A stretch of 64,000 bases of DNA from Fagopyrum homotropicum (lineage: Eukaryota > Streptophyta > Magnoliopsida > Caryophyllales > Polygonaceae), in contig BSWB01000001.1 in assembly GCA_033239125.1 (NCBI GenBank), positions 28,051,501-28,115,500 of the forward strand. The letters are read 5' to 3'. The position numbers were made by a program, and so were the translations under genes. Positions 37,491 through 48,356 of this stretch are shown piece by piece. Positions within the stretch are counted from its first letter, which is position 1. Each line of letters opens with the position of its first letter. The notes beneath the pieces are model-generated. The model was not told the origin of the DNA and did not search any database. It saw only the letters and a list, made by a program, of their open reading frames with translations.

Positions 37491-39202
37491 TGTTCGCCAC
37501 TTAGCGTGCGTGCAAATAAGCTTTAAATTTATAAAACTAGAATCAAGCAAGCGAACCCGCAGTGTACGGATCGATATAGTTAAGCAAGAATTCCAGAGTA
37601 TCGAACACAGGGATTTGGGGGGAACAAATTCAGTTGCAGATTATCAAGCAGGTAAATGTAAGAGCTTTGCAAATTATTGGGAAAACAACAATCCTAAAGA
37701 TCCAAGTATCCAGTTGTGGCTATCGATTCAAGATATACTAATGATATAAGGACAGAGTTAAGATATGCAAAGGTATACTAATGTAAGGTAATCGTACGGT
37801 GAAGTTCCAAAAACCTTATATGACTCACCCACAAGAAACTCTCTATAGAGGTTGTTGAGGCTTCAATATAGAAAGGTTCTAAAGGCAAGATTTAATGTCA
37901 AATACCCAAACTTATAATCCAAGGATCAAGACTAACTAAATCGATTAAGGTTATGACACTCACAATCGAGGTAGAGGTTGTTGAGGCTTCACTACCACCT
38001 AGAAAAGGCAAGCCTAAACTAAGTTAAAGCAAATCTTTAACTTTGGATTAAAGTAAAAGCAAGTTCGTAAACTTAAAGGAAATCACGGTTAGTTCTTGAG
38101 GTTCCACGGCCGTGGACTCAAGAACAGGCCGTAATTTAGGGTTCGTCGGCGATTCTCTCTAACTCTCAGGGTCCAATCCGTTTACGATCGATCTATCATC
38201 ATCTAAGCCACAACTATCAACCCTTCACCTTAGAATCGTTAAGGGTTTTTAGCCAACAATAGTCATAATGATATCAAATTCAAGGTTTAAAAGATTGAAA
38301 GATGAAAACTTCCGAAAACCTTCAATAAACTTCAAACCAATCTCAAAGTCACAATCAAGAACAAATATCGTCACTAGATTCGGAATAGAACAAACAAACA
38401 CAATCTTAGATAAGAAGGAAGAACGGGATGTCAATCCGTCTTCTAAATCAAACCTAAACAAGAAGAGGAATCTTCTTGCGAACAATCTTCCGAATCTTCG
38501 ATCTTCCGTCAATCCGGAAATCACAATAGTAACGCGCAAAAATCTCCTAAACACAATCTCCGCCAAATGCGAGATTAGGGCAAATCCAAGCGTAAGTGTA
38601 GGCAAAAGTGCGTCTAAGCAGAGGTGACGGAATCTCTCTTCGTCCGTCCTTTTTTAGTGTACGATAAAATATTGGCCCGGCCCAATCCTTTAAAAGATCG
38701 TGGCTTAAAGTGTGGCGAAAAAGATCGCCAAGATCACGGTCGTGGAAGGTTCCACGACCGTAATTTAGAGCGTGGAAATCAACACGGTTTGAACCATCTT
38801 CTCCACGACCGTAGAAGTTGCTGGAATGAACCACGCTTCCCTAGCCATGGTTCCACGGCCGTGGAACTGAACGTGGAAAGTGGTACGGCCGTATTTTAGA
38901 GCGTGGTTTAGGGCAAGAACGTGATTCTTCCCTAGACTCGTGCATTCCTCAAGTTGGAATTCCCTTAGCTCCTAGAAATGCCCTCAATCCATGGACATTG
39001 CTCAACAATTCCATCCTTACTCGATTCCGTTCGGAAATAGCTCTCAATCACCTATAATCAACATAAAGCTTGTGTAGATCTCTATATCGACATTATAGAC
39101 AAACTAGCTCACAATTGCATCTATGCTCAATCAATGACTATCAATATGAATCAAATACACTTAGAAAACGTGCCTAAAATATCACAATATTTCATGCTAA
39201 CA
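37491..39202 (-). mobile_element. 5' LTR of element A
   Basis: 1712 bp, same ends as the 3' LTR; CCACGGCCGTGG at 38104-38115 and 38853-38864. About nine single-base differences from 25991-27702. Confidence 0.95.
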
Positions 39203-39420
39203 GCTCCCTTCACCGCGAGGGCGGTGAAGGCTAAAAACTGGGTCTTACTTTAGATTTCCCTAAAAAGAAATTTCATCTCGAAACTTCCAACAACCCAAAA
39301 TATCACACAACAACAATGTAGAAACACTGAACTCAACTCATGCATTCCCACTCGGGGCACATAACTCAAAACATCACAAAAGCGTACGCACAACTCATCA
39401 AAAGAACTGAAACTCAACAA

Positions 39421-41816
39421 CTACGCTAAAGGTACATCCAACTCAGCATAAAACTCTGGATAGTTCCTCTGGATACTATCCTCTGTCTCCCAAGTCGCCT
39501 CATATGCTCCTCGCATCGACCACTGAATCTTCATCATCGGTATGTCCTTCGATCGCAAGCATCTCGTACTACGCTCTAAGGCTACTACCGGATGCTCTAC
39601 GAACGTATGGTTTGGCTCGACCACTAAATCCTCGTGGCTGACGATGTGTCTCGGATCTGGTACATACTCTCGATACTTAGACAAATGAAAGACTGGGTAA
39701 ACACCCTCAAGCCTCGGGGCAAAGCAAGTCTGTATGTTGTCTCTCCAACTCACCCAAAAATCTCAAAAGGTCCATCGTATCTACGACTCAGCTTCCTCTT
39801 GACGCCAAAATATCGAACACCTTGTGGCGGGGATACTCTCAACCAAACCTGAGCTCCAACTCTGAACTCCAGAGGTCCGCGCCTCTTATTTGCATAAGAC
39901 TTCTAGCGACTTTGTGATGCTATCATCCTCTCTTGAATCACCACTACTCGAGCCATACCATCTTGTATCTGCTCAGGTGCTACACCGCTAGTAATACTCG
40001 GCTTGTCCCAACACAGCGGCGTACGACATCTTTGTCCGTATAAGGCCTCGTAAGGAGTCATCTTGATCGAAGCGTGTCAACTGTTGTTATATGAAAACTC
40101 CACTAAGGAAGGTGATATGGCAACACCTGTCCCTAGTCTAACACGCACGCTCTCAGCATATCCTCCAGAGTTTGGATGGTCCGCTCGGACTGACCATCGG
40201 TATGAGGATAATAAGCAGTCGTGAATTGCAAGCTTGTACCTAGGGTGGCATGCACTTGCTGCCAGAACCTCGAAGTGAACCGTCCGTCTTTGTCAGAGAC
40301 TATAGTGCTAGGTACTCCATGAAGTCTCACTATTTGCCTAGTGAACTCCTCTACGAATCGACTTACCGGCCACTTCTCCTTGATAGGAATGAAACGTGCG
40401 GTCTTTGTCAGTCGATCTACTATCACCCTAATAGTATCAAAACCTCGACTCGGTCTCAAACCGGTAACAAAGTCCATCGAGATGTCCTCTCACTTCCAAT
40501 AAGGAACGGGAAGTAGGTGTAGCTCTCCACTTGGTCGGTGATGCTCAATCTTGATCTATTGACAGGTCGCACACTGAGCTACATATCTCGTCACATCTAG
40601 CTTCAAACCTCCCCACCAGAAAGAGCAATTGATATCCTAATATATCTTACTCGCACCGGGGTGCACTGAGTAAGGTGAAGAGTGAGCCTCATGTAGGATC
40701 CGTTGTCTCAACTCTTGATCTGAGGGCACACATACACGCTTATGGCGTCTCAAGATCCCATCGGCACCTACTACAAACTGTGGCGCCTCTCCTCGAGGCA
40801 TCCAGTCTTGGATCTGTGTCAAAGCTGGACAACTCTCTTGCTTCTATCGGATCTCTACCAACAGGTGAGGTAGTACCTCTATGGTGGACAACTGGCTATC
40901 GGAATTCGGAAAGTGGATATTCATCTCTAGTCATGCCAAATCTCGTTGTAATTGAGGCTGAGCTGTCAGCCGAGCGATCGCCATCTCCCGGGGAGTCTTC
41001 CTACTGAGGGCATCACCTACCACATTCACCTATCCCGGGTGGTATAAGATCTCAAGATCAAAGTCCTTGATCAACTCCAACCATCTCCTTTGGCGGTTAT
41101 TCAACTCCCGCTGAGTGAATATGTACTTCAGACATTTATTATCCGTGAATATCTAACACGTAGCTCCGTACGGATAATGCCTCCAAACTTTCAAAGCGTG
41201 AACAACAACAGCCAACTCAAGATCATGTGTAGGGTAATTCTCTTCGTACGTCTTCAACTGCCTCGACGCGTAAGCAATCACCTTACCCCTCTGCATCACA
41301 ACACATCCCAAGCCAAGCTTGGATGCGTCGTTGTAAACTACAAAGTCCTTGATGCCCTTTGGCTGAGCTAAGATAGGAGCAGAGGTCAACCTTTTTTCAG
41401 CTTCTCGAAGATCTATAGGCACGGCTCGGACCATACAAATCTCGTAGACTTCCTCAGCAAGGAAGTGAGAGGTCGGGCGATAACTGAAAATCCCTCCACA
41501 AAACGCCGGTAGTAGCCCGTCAATCCTAAGAAGCTGCGTACCTTCTTGACGTTCTTAGGAGGCGGCCATGATGCTACTGAATCGATCTTCGCCGGATCTA
41601 CCTTGATCCCTTCAGCTAAAATGATGTGACCAAGGAATACTACCTCAAACATCCAAAACTCACACTTAGAAAACTTGACGTAAAGCTCTCTATCCTGCAG
41701 GACTTGGAGTACGATCCTTAAGTGTCCTACATGCTCCTCTCTGCTACGAAAGTATACTAGAATGTCATCTATGAAGACAACTACAAACTGGTCTAGGAAG
41801 TCGATGAAGATGTTGT
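39421..41816 (-). pseudogene. Element T pol, distal part: RT end, RNase H, integrase, chromodomain-like tail
   Basis: Minus-strand pieces in order from high to low coordinate: FIDD reverse transcriptase site and VVVFIDDILVY-type strand (about 41770), RT connection FLGLTGYYRRFVEGFS (41652-41413), RNase H with VYNDASKLGLGCVVMQ (41434-41153), integrase zinc part (40822-40637), integrase core MDFVTGLRPSRGFDT with SDKDGRF and the Glu in SERTIQTLEDML (40477-40133), and a chromodomain-like tail ending at 39421 with LRSKDIPMMKIQW and AYEATWETED. The tail is what chromoviruses use to target integration. Many frameshifts and stops separate the pieces. Confidence 0.85.
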
Positions 41817-44800
41817 CACTACTAAATAAATGGCCTGTTGTAACCGTTAAAATTAGTTACTTAAGGCTTCAAAACTGTTACAGTAAGGCTTTAGTAATGA
41901 ATTATGCTCCGCGACAATAGCCTGCCTTGCAATAGGTATGTAGTAACGAACATGAACTCTACTGTAACGGTTTAAAGAATCAAGTCCAAAACAATTACAA
42001 TAGACATAACTATTACTATAGGTGAAACCATTACAAAAATAAATTATTATTACAATAGATCTTACCATTAAAATATTGATAGACCCGTTAACAAGGAACA
42101 ACCATTACAAAACGTAGATAATCTCCGATCACCTTACATATAGAAACATTGCCATATAATCTACAATTGTTACCACAATACCTGATGTGCACAATTAATT
42201 AGATAATTTATAAATTATACAAATTTAGTACAAAATACTAATGATAATCCATAGATAAATAATATGAAGGCATAAAGTGTACATCATCATTCCCAATAAC
42301 CCGAAAGTCATAGTAGAACTTCACAGAAGGAACACCCTCCTTTCTACTTGTACTACTTGAAGTGCAGGTTGAACTTCACAAAATGAACACTAACCCTTAT
42401 TAGAATATTGTGTCAGTAGTAAGCTTCATCTTAGGAGGGCTTTTCTCTACAATCTGCAATCTGCATGTCCATGAAATTCGAGCCATTGTGTGCGAAAAAT
42501 TTCCGGAGATTAATCACTAATAGTTCGTTGAAGTTTGCAAGAGCAAGATCAGCTTGTCTCAAGTTGTAGATGCAACACAACAATCAAGCAAAAAGATAGG
42601 TGATTCGTTATATCTCTAAGAGTAAGCTTGCATTTTCTATTTTTCTTGAATAATTAAAAAATTTGTTATATCTCTAAGAGTAACCTTCATTTTCAATACT
42701 GCCAGCACAATAACTAGATAAGGTGGTTTCAAAGTTGTTCCGTTTTGCAATAATACACTGAAAAAGTGAACCTAAGATTTTAGCTTAGTATTCAAACTGA
42801 GACAGTGCTAAACTACATGGAAACATAGAGTTCACTTATGATTCACAAAAAAAAAAACATCTCCACTGAACTGTTATAGTTTGTCTTTGCTTACCCGGAT
42901 GTTAAAATCACTAAAAGTGAAGCATCAACAATGTCCTTGAAAATAACTACTGGATACAAGCATGATAGGATGAAAACATATTGCAAATACATTGAAGGAT
43001 TCACTGATGCACATCAACACCAGAAATTCAAATAAATAAGTAGAAATGTAATTCGAACACAAGTAGCAAAATACAATCAGTTACAATTCAGCAAATACAT
43101 GAAGACTATTTAATCAAATCTAACATTAACAAACCCATTAGAAAGCATGGTAAACACAGATGTTGCAGAATTGTGAACTAGCAAGGAAAAGACGTGATGA
43201 TTTCCCGTATATTTTGGGAAGATCCAAAACTGAGATAAGATCTTTCTAATAAAAAAATCTCTCTCCTTTTAACCTAGCCCCTTTCAATATAAGAAGTAAG
43301 AAGGAATTAAGACACCAAAGCTAAAAGTTAAAGACCATCCAATTTATAATAGATAAGACTTAAGAGCAACTCAATCATAGGTAAACTAAGAAGATAACAT
43401 ATCTCTGCGTGCATACTTTTGTCATAATAGCATTAGGGCTAGGTATTGGAGGAATGTACTTCTATAAGAAGTGACCTTGAAAAGTGTAAAGATACCTGCA
43501 TCTCTTTTGGCAATCCTTCGCAAAGAAAGTTGGTAATCATTTATGTGCATCCCCGAACCTTTGAACAAATAACCGAGTGATGACATCAACCCTGTTACGT
43601 CAGTAAAGATTGGTGTAGTGTATATTGATGATTAAGTAAGAACATATAAAATATCCAAATTAAGGAAAAAATAACTGAGGGATGATTAAGTAAGAACATA
43701 TAGAACATCAGTACAGGAAATCAAGAAAGTGAACACTTCAATAAGTACTTGATACTATACCTCAGCAGCACATTCTTGCAAAGTTGAGAAGCATTGTTGG
43801 GACAAATTGGCTTCTTGAAGCTCTTTCAAAGCCTTTTCTCCAGTCCAGCTAACATACATTATCACTAAAAATATCCAAATTAAGGAAAGGTTAGCTTTTT
43901 GATGTATCGGAAGTACAAAATACAAATATGCATTCTAACAATAGAAAGAAACATGATCCATAAATTCTATTGAATAGCTTGCCTAAATTTCAAGTAATTT
44001 CAGAAGCTATCCTTAGTCCTTACACTTGTACTTATAACAACATCACCCCGTCCAAACTCAATTTACATCACCAACCTACAACTCAATATGTTCAGGCATG
44101 GTATTTTCAATAAGTATTTATGAAATATAGAGAAACTTACAAATATACCGTTTCATGGCTGTTTAGTTTCGACCAAAGCATGTCAAGCTTCTATTCAGAG
44201 GTGTTGTCAGCAGTGCTAATGGAGGGGTCTCTAAATTCAGGCCCGTTTAATGGACAAGTTTGGCTGTTTAGGTTGCTCAAAGGATGGTGCTCTTGCAGGA
44301 CCTATCCTCAGAAAACCATAGACACTAAGGTTAGTTTTGGTTAAAGCGTTCAAGTTACTAATAGTCAACTTATCAATAACATCCAGTTGAATTATTAATG
44401 AAAAACATATCATAAAGCAACCAACTTCAGCTTCCCGAGCAAATGACTTTCAAAATTGAATCAAAATATAAGATGGCTTGAAAAAGGGTTTTATCTTAAA
44501 GGTGGATGATTAAGTTTTTTAGTGTCATATGAAGGCAAAGCTTGTTTACGAGAATTGAATTGAAGTTAATAAATTATAAGAGCTGCTTCTCCTAAGGAAT
44601 GTAGCATGACATGAAAAAAAATTAGAAAAGTGGTAGTCGTCGAGACTAAAAACAAATAAACAATAACCTAATCAAGAACCAATTTACCAAAATAAGCGCA
44701 ATCGAAAGAAGCATATACAAAAGCGAAGCAAATTCAAAATCAAGCCTAGACACGAATTGAATGGAAACAGAGAGATGTAAACCTTGACGAGATGCTTAAA

Positions 44801-45660
44801 GTAAACCTAGAAAAAATCGAACATTAACTACCAAATTAAAATTAACCAAACCTAGTAAAACAGAGAGATGCAAACCTTGCCTTTGCCTATTCTTTTTCTC
44901 CTTCGTTTCAATGTTGACTGATATGGAAGCATGAGAGATCTAAAGAAGCATAGAAGATAAGAACTTATCCATCATCCTTAAAAATAAAGATACCCATCTC
45001 TTCTGGAAAAAAAGTCACCCCCTCCCCTGATTTCTCACTATGAAACCAAATTTGAATCAAAACCCTAAAGATTGAGCAATTGAAGAAAGATGAAATAAAA
45101 ATTAGGGTTGGGATCGACACCTGAGAAGTTTCACGCGGAAGAGGGTGACTTCCTAGCTTCATTAGAGCTCGTCCTGGCTTCGCGCGGGAAAGGGCGACTT
45201 CCTGGCCAGATTCCTGCTTCGTCGAAGCCTCTTTGATGTGGGGCGATGGTTGTAGTGTTTGAGTAAGCTTCCACTGCTCGAGCGGGATGATGATTTAGAG
45301 AGAAATGGGTATATTTTTTTTAGAAGAGATGGGTTTTTTTTTATGTGGTGTATTTGATAAGCCAATTTTATTTTTGAGTTGCGCGGTATAATTTTTTATT
45401 TTTGCGCCAAATATTTTAGAGTCTACCATTACAATTATCATTACATTAGGGATCATTTTTGTAATTTTTTTAAAACCGTTACATATGACCATTACCCTAG
45501 CACATCTATCGTAACATAAGTAAACATTCATTACAAACATGGCATTATAGTAAGTCAATCTTATAAAACCATTACATAAACCATTGCCAATTTAGTTATG
45601 GTAACACAATAAAAATCTGTTACAAATATTTAGTTACAATAGGTCATTTATCTAGTAGTG
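41817..45660. mobile_element. Non-autonomous CACTA transposon, 3.84 kb
   Basis: Terminal inverted repeats CACTACTAAATAAATGGCC and, from the other end, CACTACTAGATAAATGACC, with a 3-bp duplication TGT (41814-41816, 45661-45663), as expected for En/Spm elements. Subterminal words GTTACA/TGTAAC and ACCATTAC repeat many times in both orientations within about 350 bp of each end. No transposase is visible. Removing the element and one TGT rejoins the reverse transcriptase frame of element T. Confidence 0.93.
43496..43848 (-). other. Exon-like segments inside the CACTA element (possible captured gene)
   Basis: Minus strand, 43848-43761: 88 bp after TATGTTAG and before GTATAGT, open as WTGEKALKELQEANLSQQ and on to QECAAE. 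43591-43496: 96 bp after GTAACAG and before GTATCTT, with an open frame in one phase. Splice-like borders and codon-like texture suggest a transduplicated host gene fragment, but the phases do not join cleanly and I recognise no family. Confidence 0.35.
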
Positions 45661-45663
45661 TGT

Positions 45664-46482
45664 TCATCAACTCCATGAAACCTGCAGGCGCATTTGTGAG
45701 CCCAAATGGCATCACTATAAACTCGTAGTGACCATATTTGGTCCTAAATATCGTCTTGGATATGTCTTGCTCTCTCACCCTCAGCTTATGATATCCGGAT
45801 CTCAAACCGATTTGTGAAAACACTAAAGCTCCATGCAACTGGTCCAAAAGATTGTCCATACGGGGCAGGGGGTACTTATTCTTGATTGTCACCTTGTTAA
45901 GCTCTTGGTAGTCAATACATAACCTCATTGACCCGTCTTTCTTCCTGACGAAGAGTATTGGTGCACCCCAAAGAGATACACTAGGATGAATGAAGCCCTT
46001 CTCTCCTAACTCCTCGAGTTGCTTCTTAAATCAAGCATCTTGATAGGCGTCATACGGTAAGGAGTCTTCAAGATCGGTCTCGTCTCGGGCTCTAGATTAA
46101 TGTCAAAGTCTGCACTCATGTGTGGAGGTAAACCTGATGGCTCTCCAAAAACGTCGGTAAACTCGCACGCTACCGGAATCTCCTCCAAAGTTGGGCTCGT
46201 ACTATCCTTCATGGCATAACACCAAAAAGTCTCACAACCCTATTTGATAAGTCTCGCAGCTCGGGCTGCGTTGATGACTGTAATGGTCTTCCCGAGATCC
46301 CATCCTCGAAAAATCTCTACATGGCCTGACTCCGTAGTTACCATCATTGTCCTCTTGCCGATGTCCCGGATGCTTGATGACGATCCATCCATGCCCTGAA
46401 TAACTTCTTCATGTACTAAGTACATGATGAAGAAGTCAGTTGGCTAGTCACGACCTCCTAATCTAATAGGGAAATTGCAAAC
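45664..46482 (-). pseudogene. Element T pol, proximal part: protease-RT link and RT N-terminal half
   Basis: Minus strand: a degraded protease end and the Asp-rich link EEIPVACEFTDVFGEPSGLP at 46212-46006, then reverse transcriptase with MRLCIDYQELNKVTIKNKYP and the fingers/palm to MPFGLTNAP at 45928-45664. The coding strand continues at 41813 after removal of the CACTA element. It is cut at 46482 by the LTR of B1, so gag is not in the window. Confidence 0.85.
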
Positions 46483-48230
46483 TGATAGCATGAATTATAG
46501 TCTATATTTTGAGGTTTGTTTGGACGTTTTATCTTCAATAATCTGCATGTTAGCATGTATAATATGTGATTATATTACCATTTCATCTACCTTTGCAAGA
46601 ATCGAGGTCTACACCTAGTTTTGTTGTAATCGTAGGTAAAATAGCACGTTTTGCATCAAAAAGGAGCAAAAGGAGTCATGAGTCATTTGGAGCTACATCC
46701 AGGAACATAAGGAACCATCCAGGAAGCATAGCCATGGATTAAAGATTTACTTTGGACCAGTTTTGAGAGATTTCACATTCAGTTATGACTCACCTCGGTT
46801 GACCAGAGATTCATCTCGACCGAGGTGATCCAGAGACGCCGACTCGACCGAGGCGAACACCTAGGACGCGGCGAGAATATTTTATTCTTGGCTGAGATCT
46901 TTTATCTTTGGAAGGTGATCTTATATTTTTGGGCTTGGCTCCTGGAAGGAAGAAGATCTTATATTTTACCTATTTTTATGGGAAAAGATCTTTCTAAGAT
47001 ATTTTATCTTTGGAGGGTTATTTTCCTATAAAAAGGGTTAGATTTTCCACAAATCCGGGATCCGCTATCACCCCCTCTTATCTAGCATACATCGCCGCAG
47101 CCATACTCCAGTTGGGAGTTTTGAAGAACCTTTTCGAAGGTTGAAGGAAGATTGAAGATCATAGCTTTTATAGCTTTTGAAGGGTTTTGTAAGATTGTCT
47201 TTAATTCCCTTCCTTGTTGTCTTATCTTGTTGGATTTATATCCAAGGAACGCTTTTGTTGTGATATTTGATTCAGTTATTGAAGTCTTTTTCATTAAATT
47301 CTTCTTGTTCAAATATTTACCTTCTTCCCATATATTTAATACTTTCATAATGATGATGAGTGGCTAATTTCCTTGTGTGATTCTAGGGTGATTGACTGAA
47401 GGTTGTGGGAAAAACAATGATAGAATAATCTTAGATTTCAGTAGGACCCTGAAAGTTCGAGTCTTTAACCTTAACTCTAAGCATCTCGTTCAGTCGATGA
47501 ACATCTCGGCCGGGGTGGAATCTGGCTGACCGAGGTGACTTATCTGATCCTAAACTGAGAGTTAAGTGTTAGAATTTGCCAAATCCTATTCTTATTACAC
47601 CTTTCCTGGTTCAAAGCAAGCTTAGGATGAGACTTACCCGGTAATTCCTTAGTTTGTGTACCAACGATCATAAGTGTAGGTAATAAAGGTTTATCCTTTA
47701 TTGGGGTTTGAGTGTGCTTCCATCCCATCTTTGTGAGTTAGCCTGAGACTTACCCGGTAAAGGCTGATTCTATTCCCTTAGATGGTGTGTTAGTTTGAGG
47801 TAATAGTTCTTTATCTTAATTCCTTGAGACTTACCCGGTAATAGGAGTTACGGTTTTGGATTAGTGAGTAGTGAGACTTACCCGGTGATCTACTCCACTT
47901 TAGTAACACCTTCCCCTTGCAAAAATCTCAGCTTTGTCCGCTTATCTTTAGATCTTGAGTTGGAACCACAACTAGACGCTTTAATCCCTAGAATTGCATG
48001 TTTGCTTTATTGACTTCTTATTCATCTTTGATTGTGTTAATTGGTCTTTGTGGTTAGTATTCACGAAGCTTACCGTTATTGACTTTGTTTCACCGAGTCC
48101 CTGTGATCGACCCCTGGAATTTCTTGCTTTTTAATACGATTGACCCGTACACTGCGGGTTCGCATCCTTGTTTTAAGCTTAAGTCTAGGGTTATAAATTT
48201 AAAGCTTGCACACACCGTTTGGAGCGAACA
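46483..48230 (+). mobile_element. 5' LTR of B1
   Basis: 1748 bp from TGATAGCATG to GAGCGAACA. TATA box TATAAAAAGG at 47027-47036; CTCGACCGAG at 46815 and 46843; four GAGACTTACCCGGTRA blocks at 47629, 47745, 47825 and 47873 in the transcribed part. Confidence 0.95.
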
Positions 48231-48236
48231 AGTTTT

Positions 48237-48254
48237 TGGCGCCGTTGCCGGGGA
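48237..48254 (+). other. Primer-binding site of B1 (tRNA-Asp)
   Basis: TGGCGCCGTTGCCGGGGA, six bases after the LTR; identical to A and B2. Confidence 0.93.
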
Positions 48255-48356
48255 CTTGGTCTAGACCGAGCCGGTACGGTTTGCTCTTGGGGCGCTTGCC
48301 CCCGTGTCATCTGACCACTCTACTTGAGTGACTTTTGCAGGTTCTTTCTTAGGTAT

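Larger units (their letters stand above)
25991..39202 (-). mobile_element. Athila element A, complete with both LTRs, pol damaged
   Basis: 13,212 bp on minus, bounded by the 5-bp duplication GCTCC (25986-25990, 39203-39207). Order: 5' LTR (37491-39202), PBS for tRNA-Asp, gag-protease-reverse transcriptase, RNase H-integrase, leader with internal TATA, ORF-1, 3' non-coding part, polypurine tract, 3' LTR (25991-27702). The Athila ORF-1 homologue between integrase and 3' LTR places it in the Athila lineage. By eye the two 1712-bp LTRs differ at about 9 positions (about 0.5%), so the insertion is young, yet pol carries at least two frameshifts and two stops. Confidence 0.95.
24385..46482 (-). mobile_element. 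Tekay-like chromovirus element T, split by three insertions
   Basis: Minus-strand Ty3/gypsy element in pieces: 24385-25990 and 39208-41816 and 45664-46482. Insertions are Athila A (25991-39202), a CACTA (41817-45660) and Athila B1 (from 46483). Removing them rejoins one element: 3' LTR, chromodomain-like tail, integrase, RNase H, reverse transcriptase and the start of the protease side. The 5' half and 5' LTR must lie beyond the B elements, past 64000. Chromodomain plus TGTAAGACC/GTGTTACA-type LTR ends point to the Tekay/Del lineage. Coding parts are full of stops and shifts, so this is the oldest element of the nest. Confidence 0.82.

Noticed and set aside
48237..48254. tRNA-Asp gene fragment
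   Set aside because: Only 18 bases, in the exact primer-binding position next to an LTR; no cloverleaf around it.
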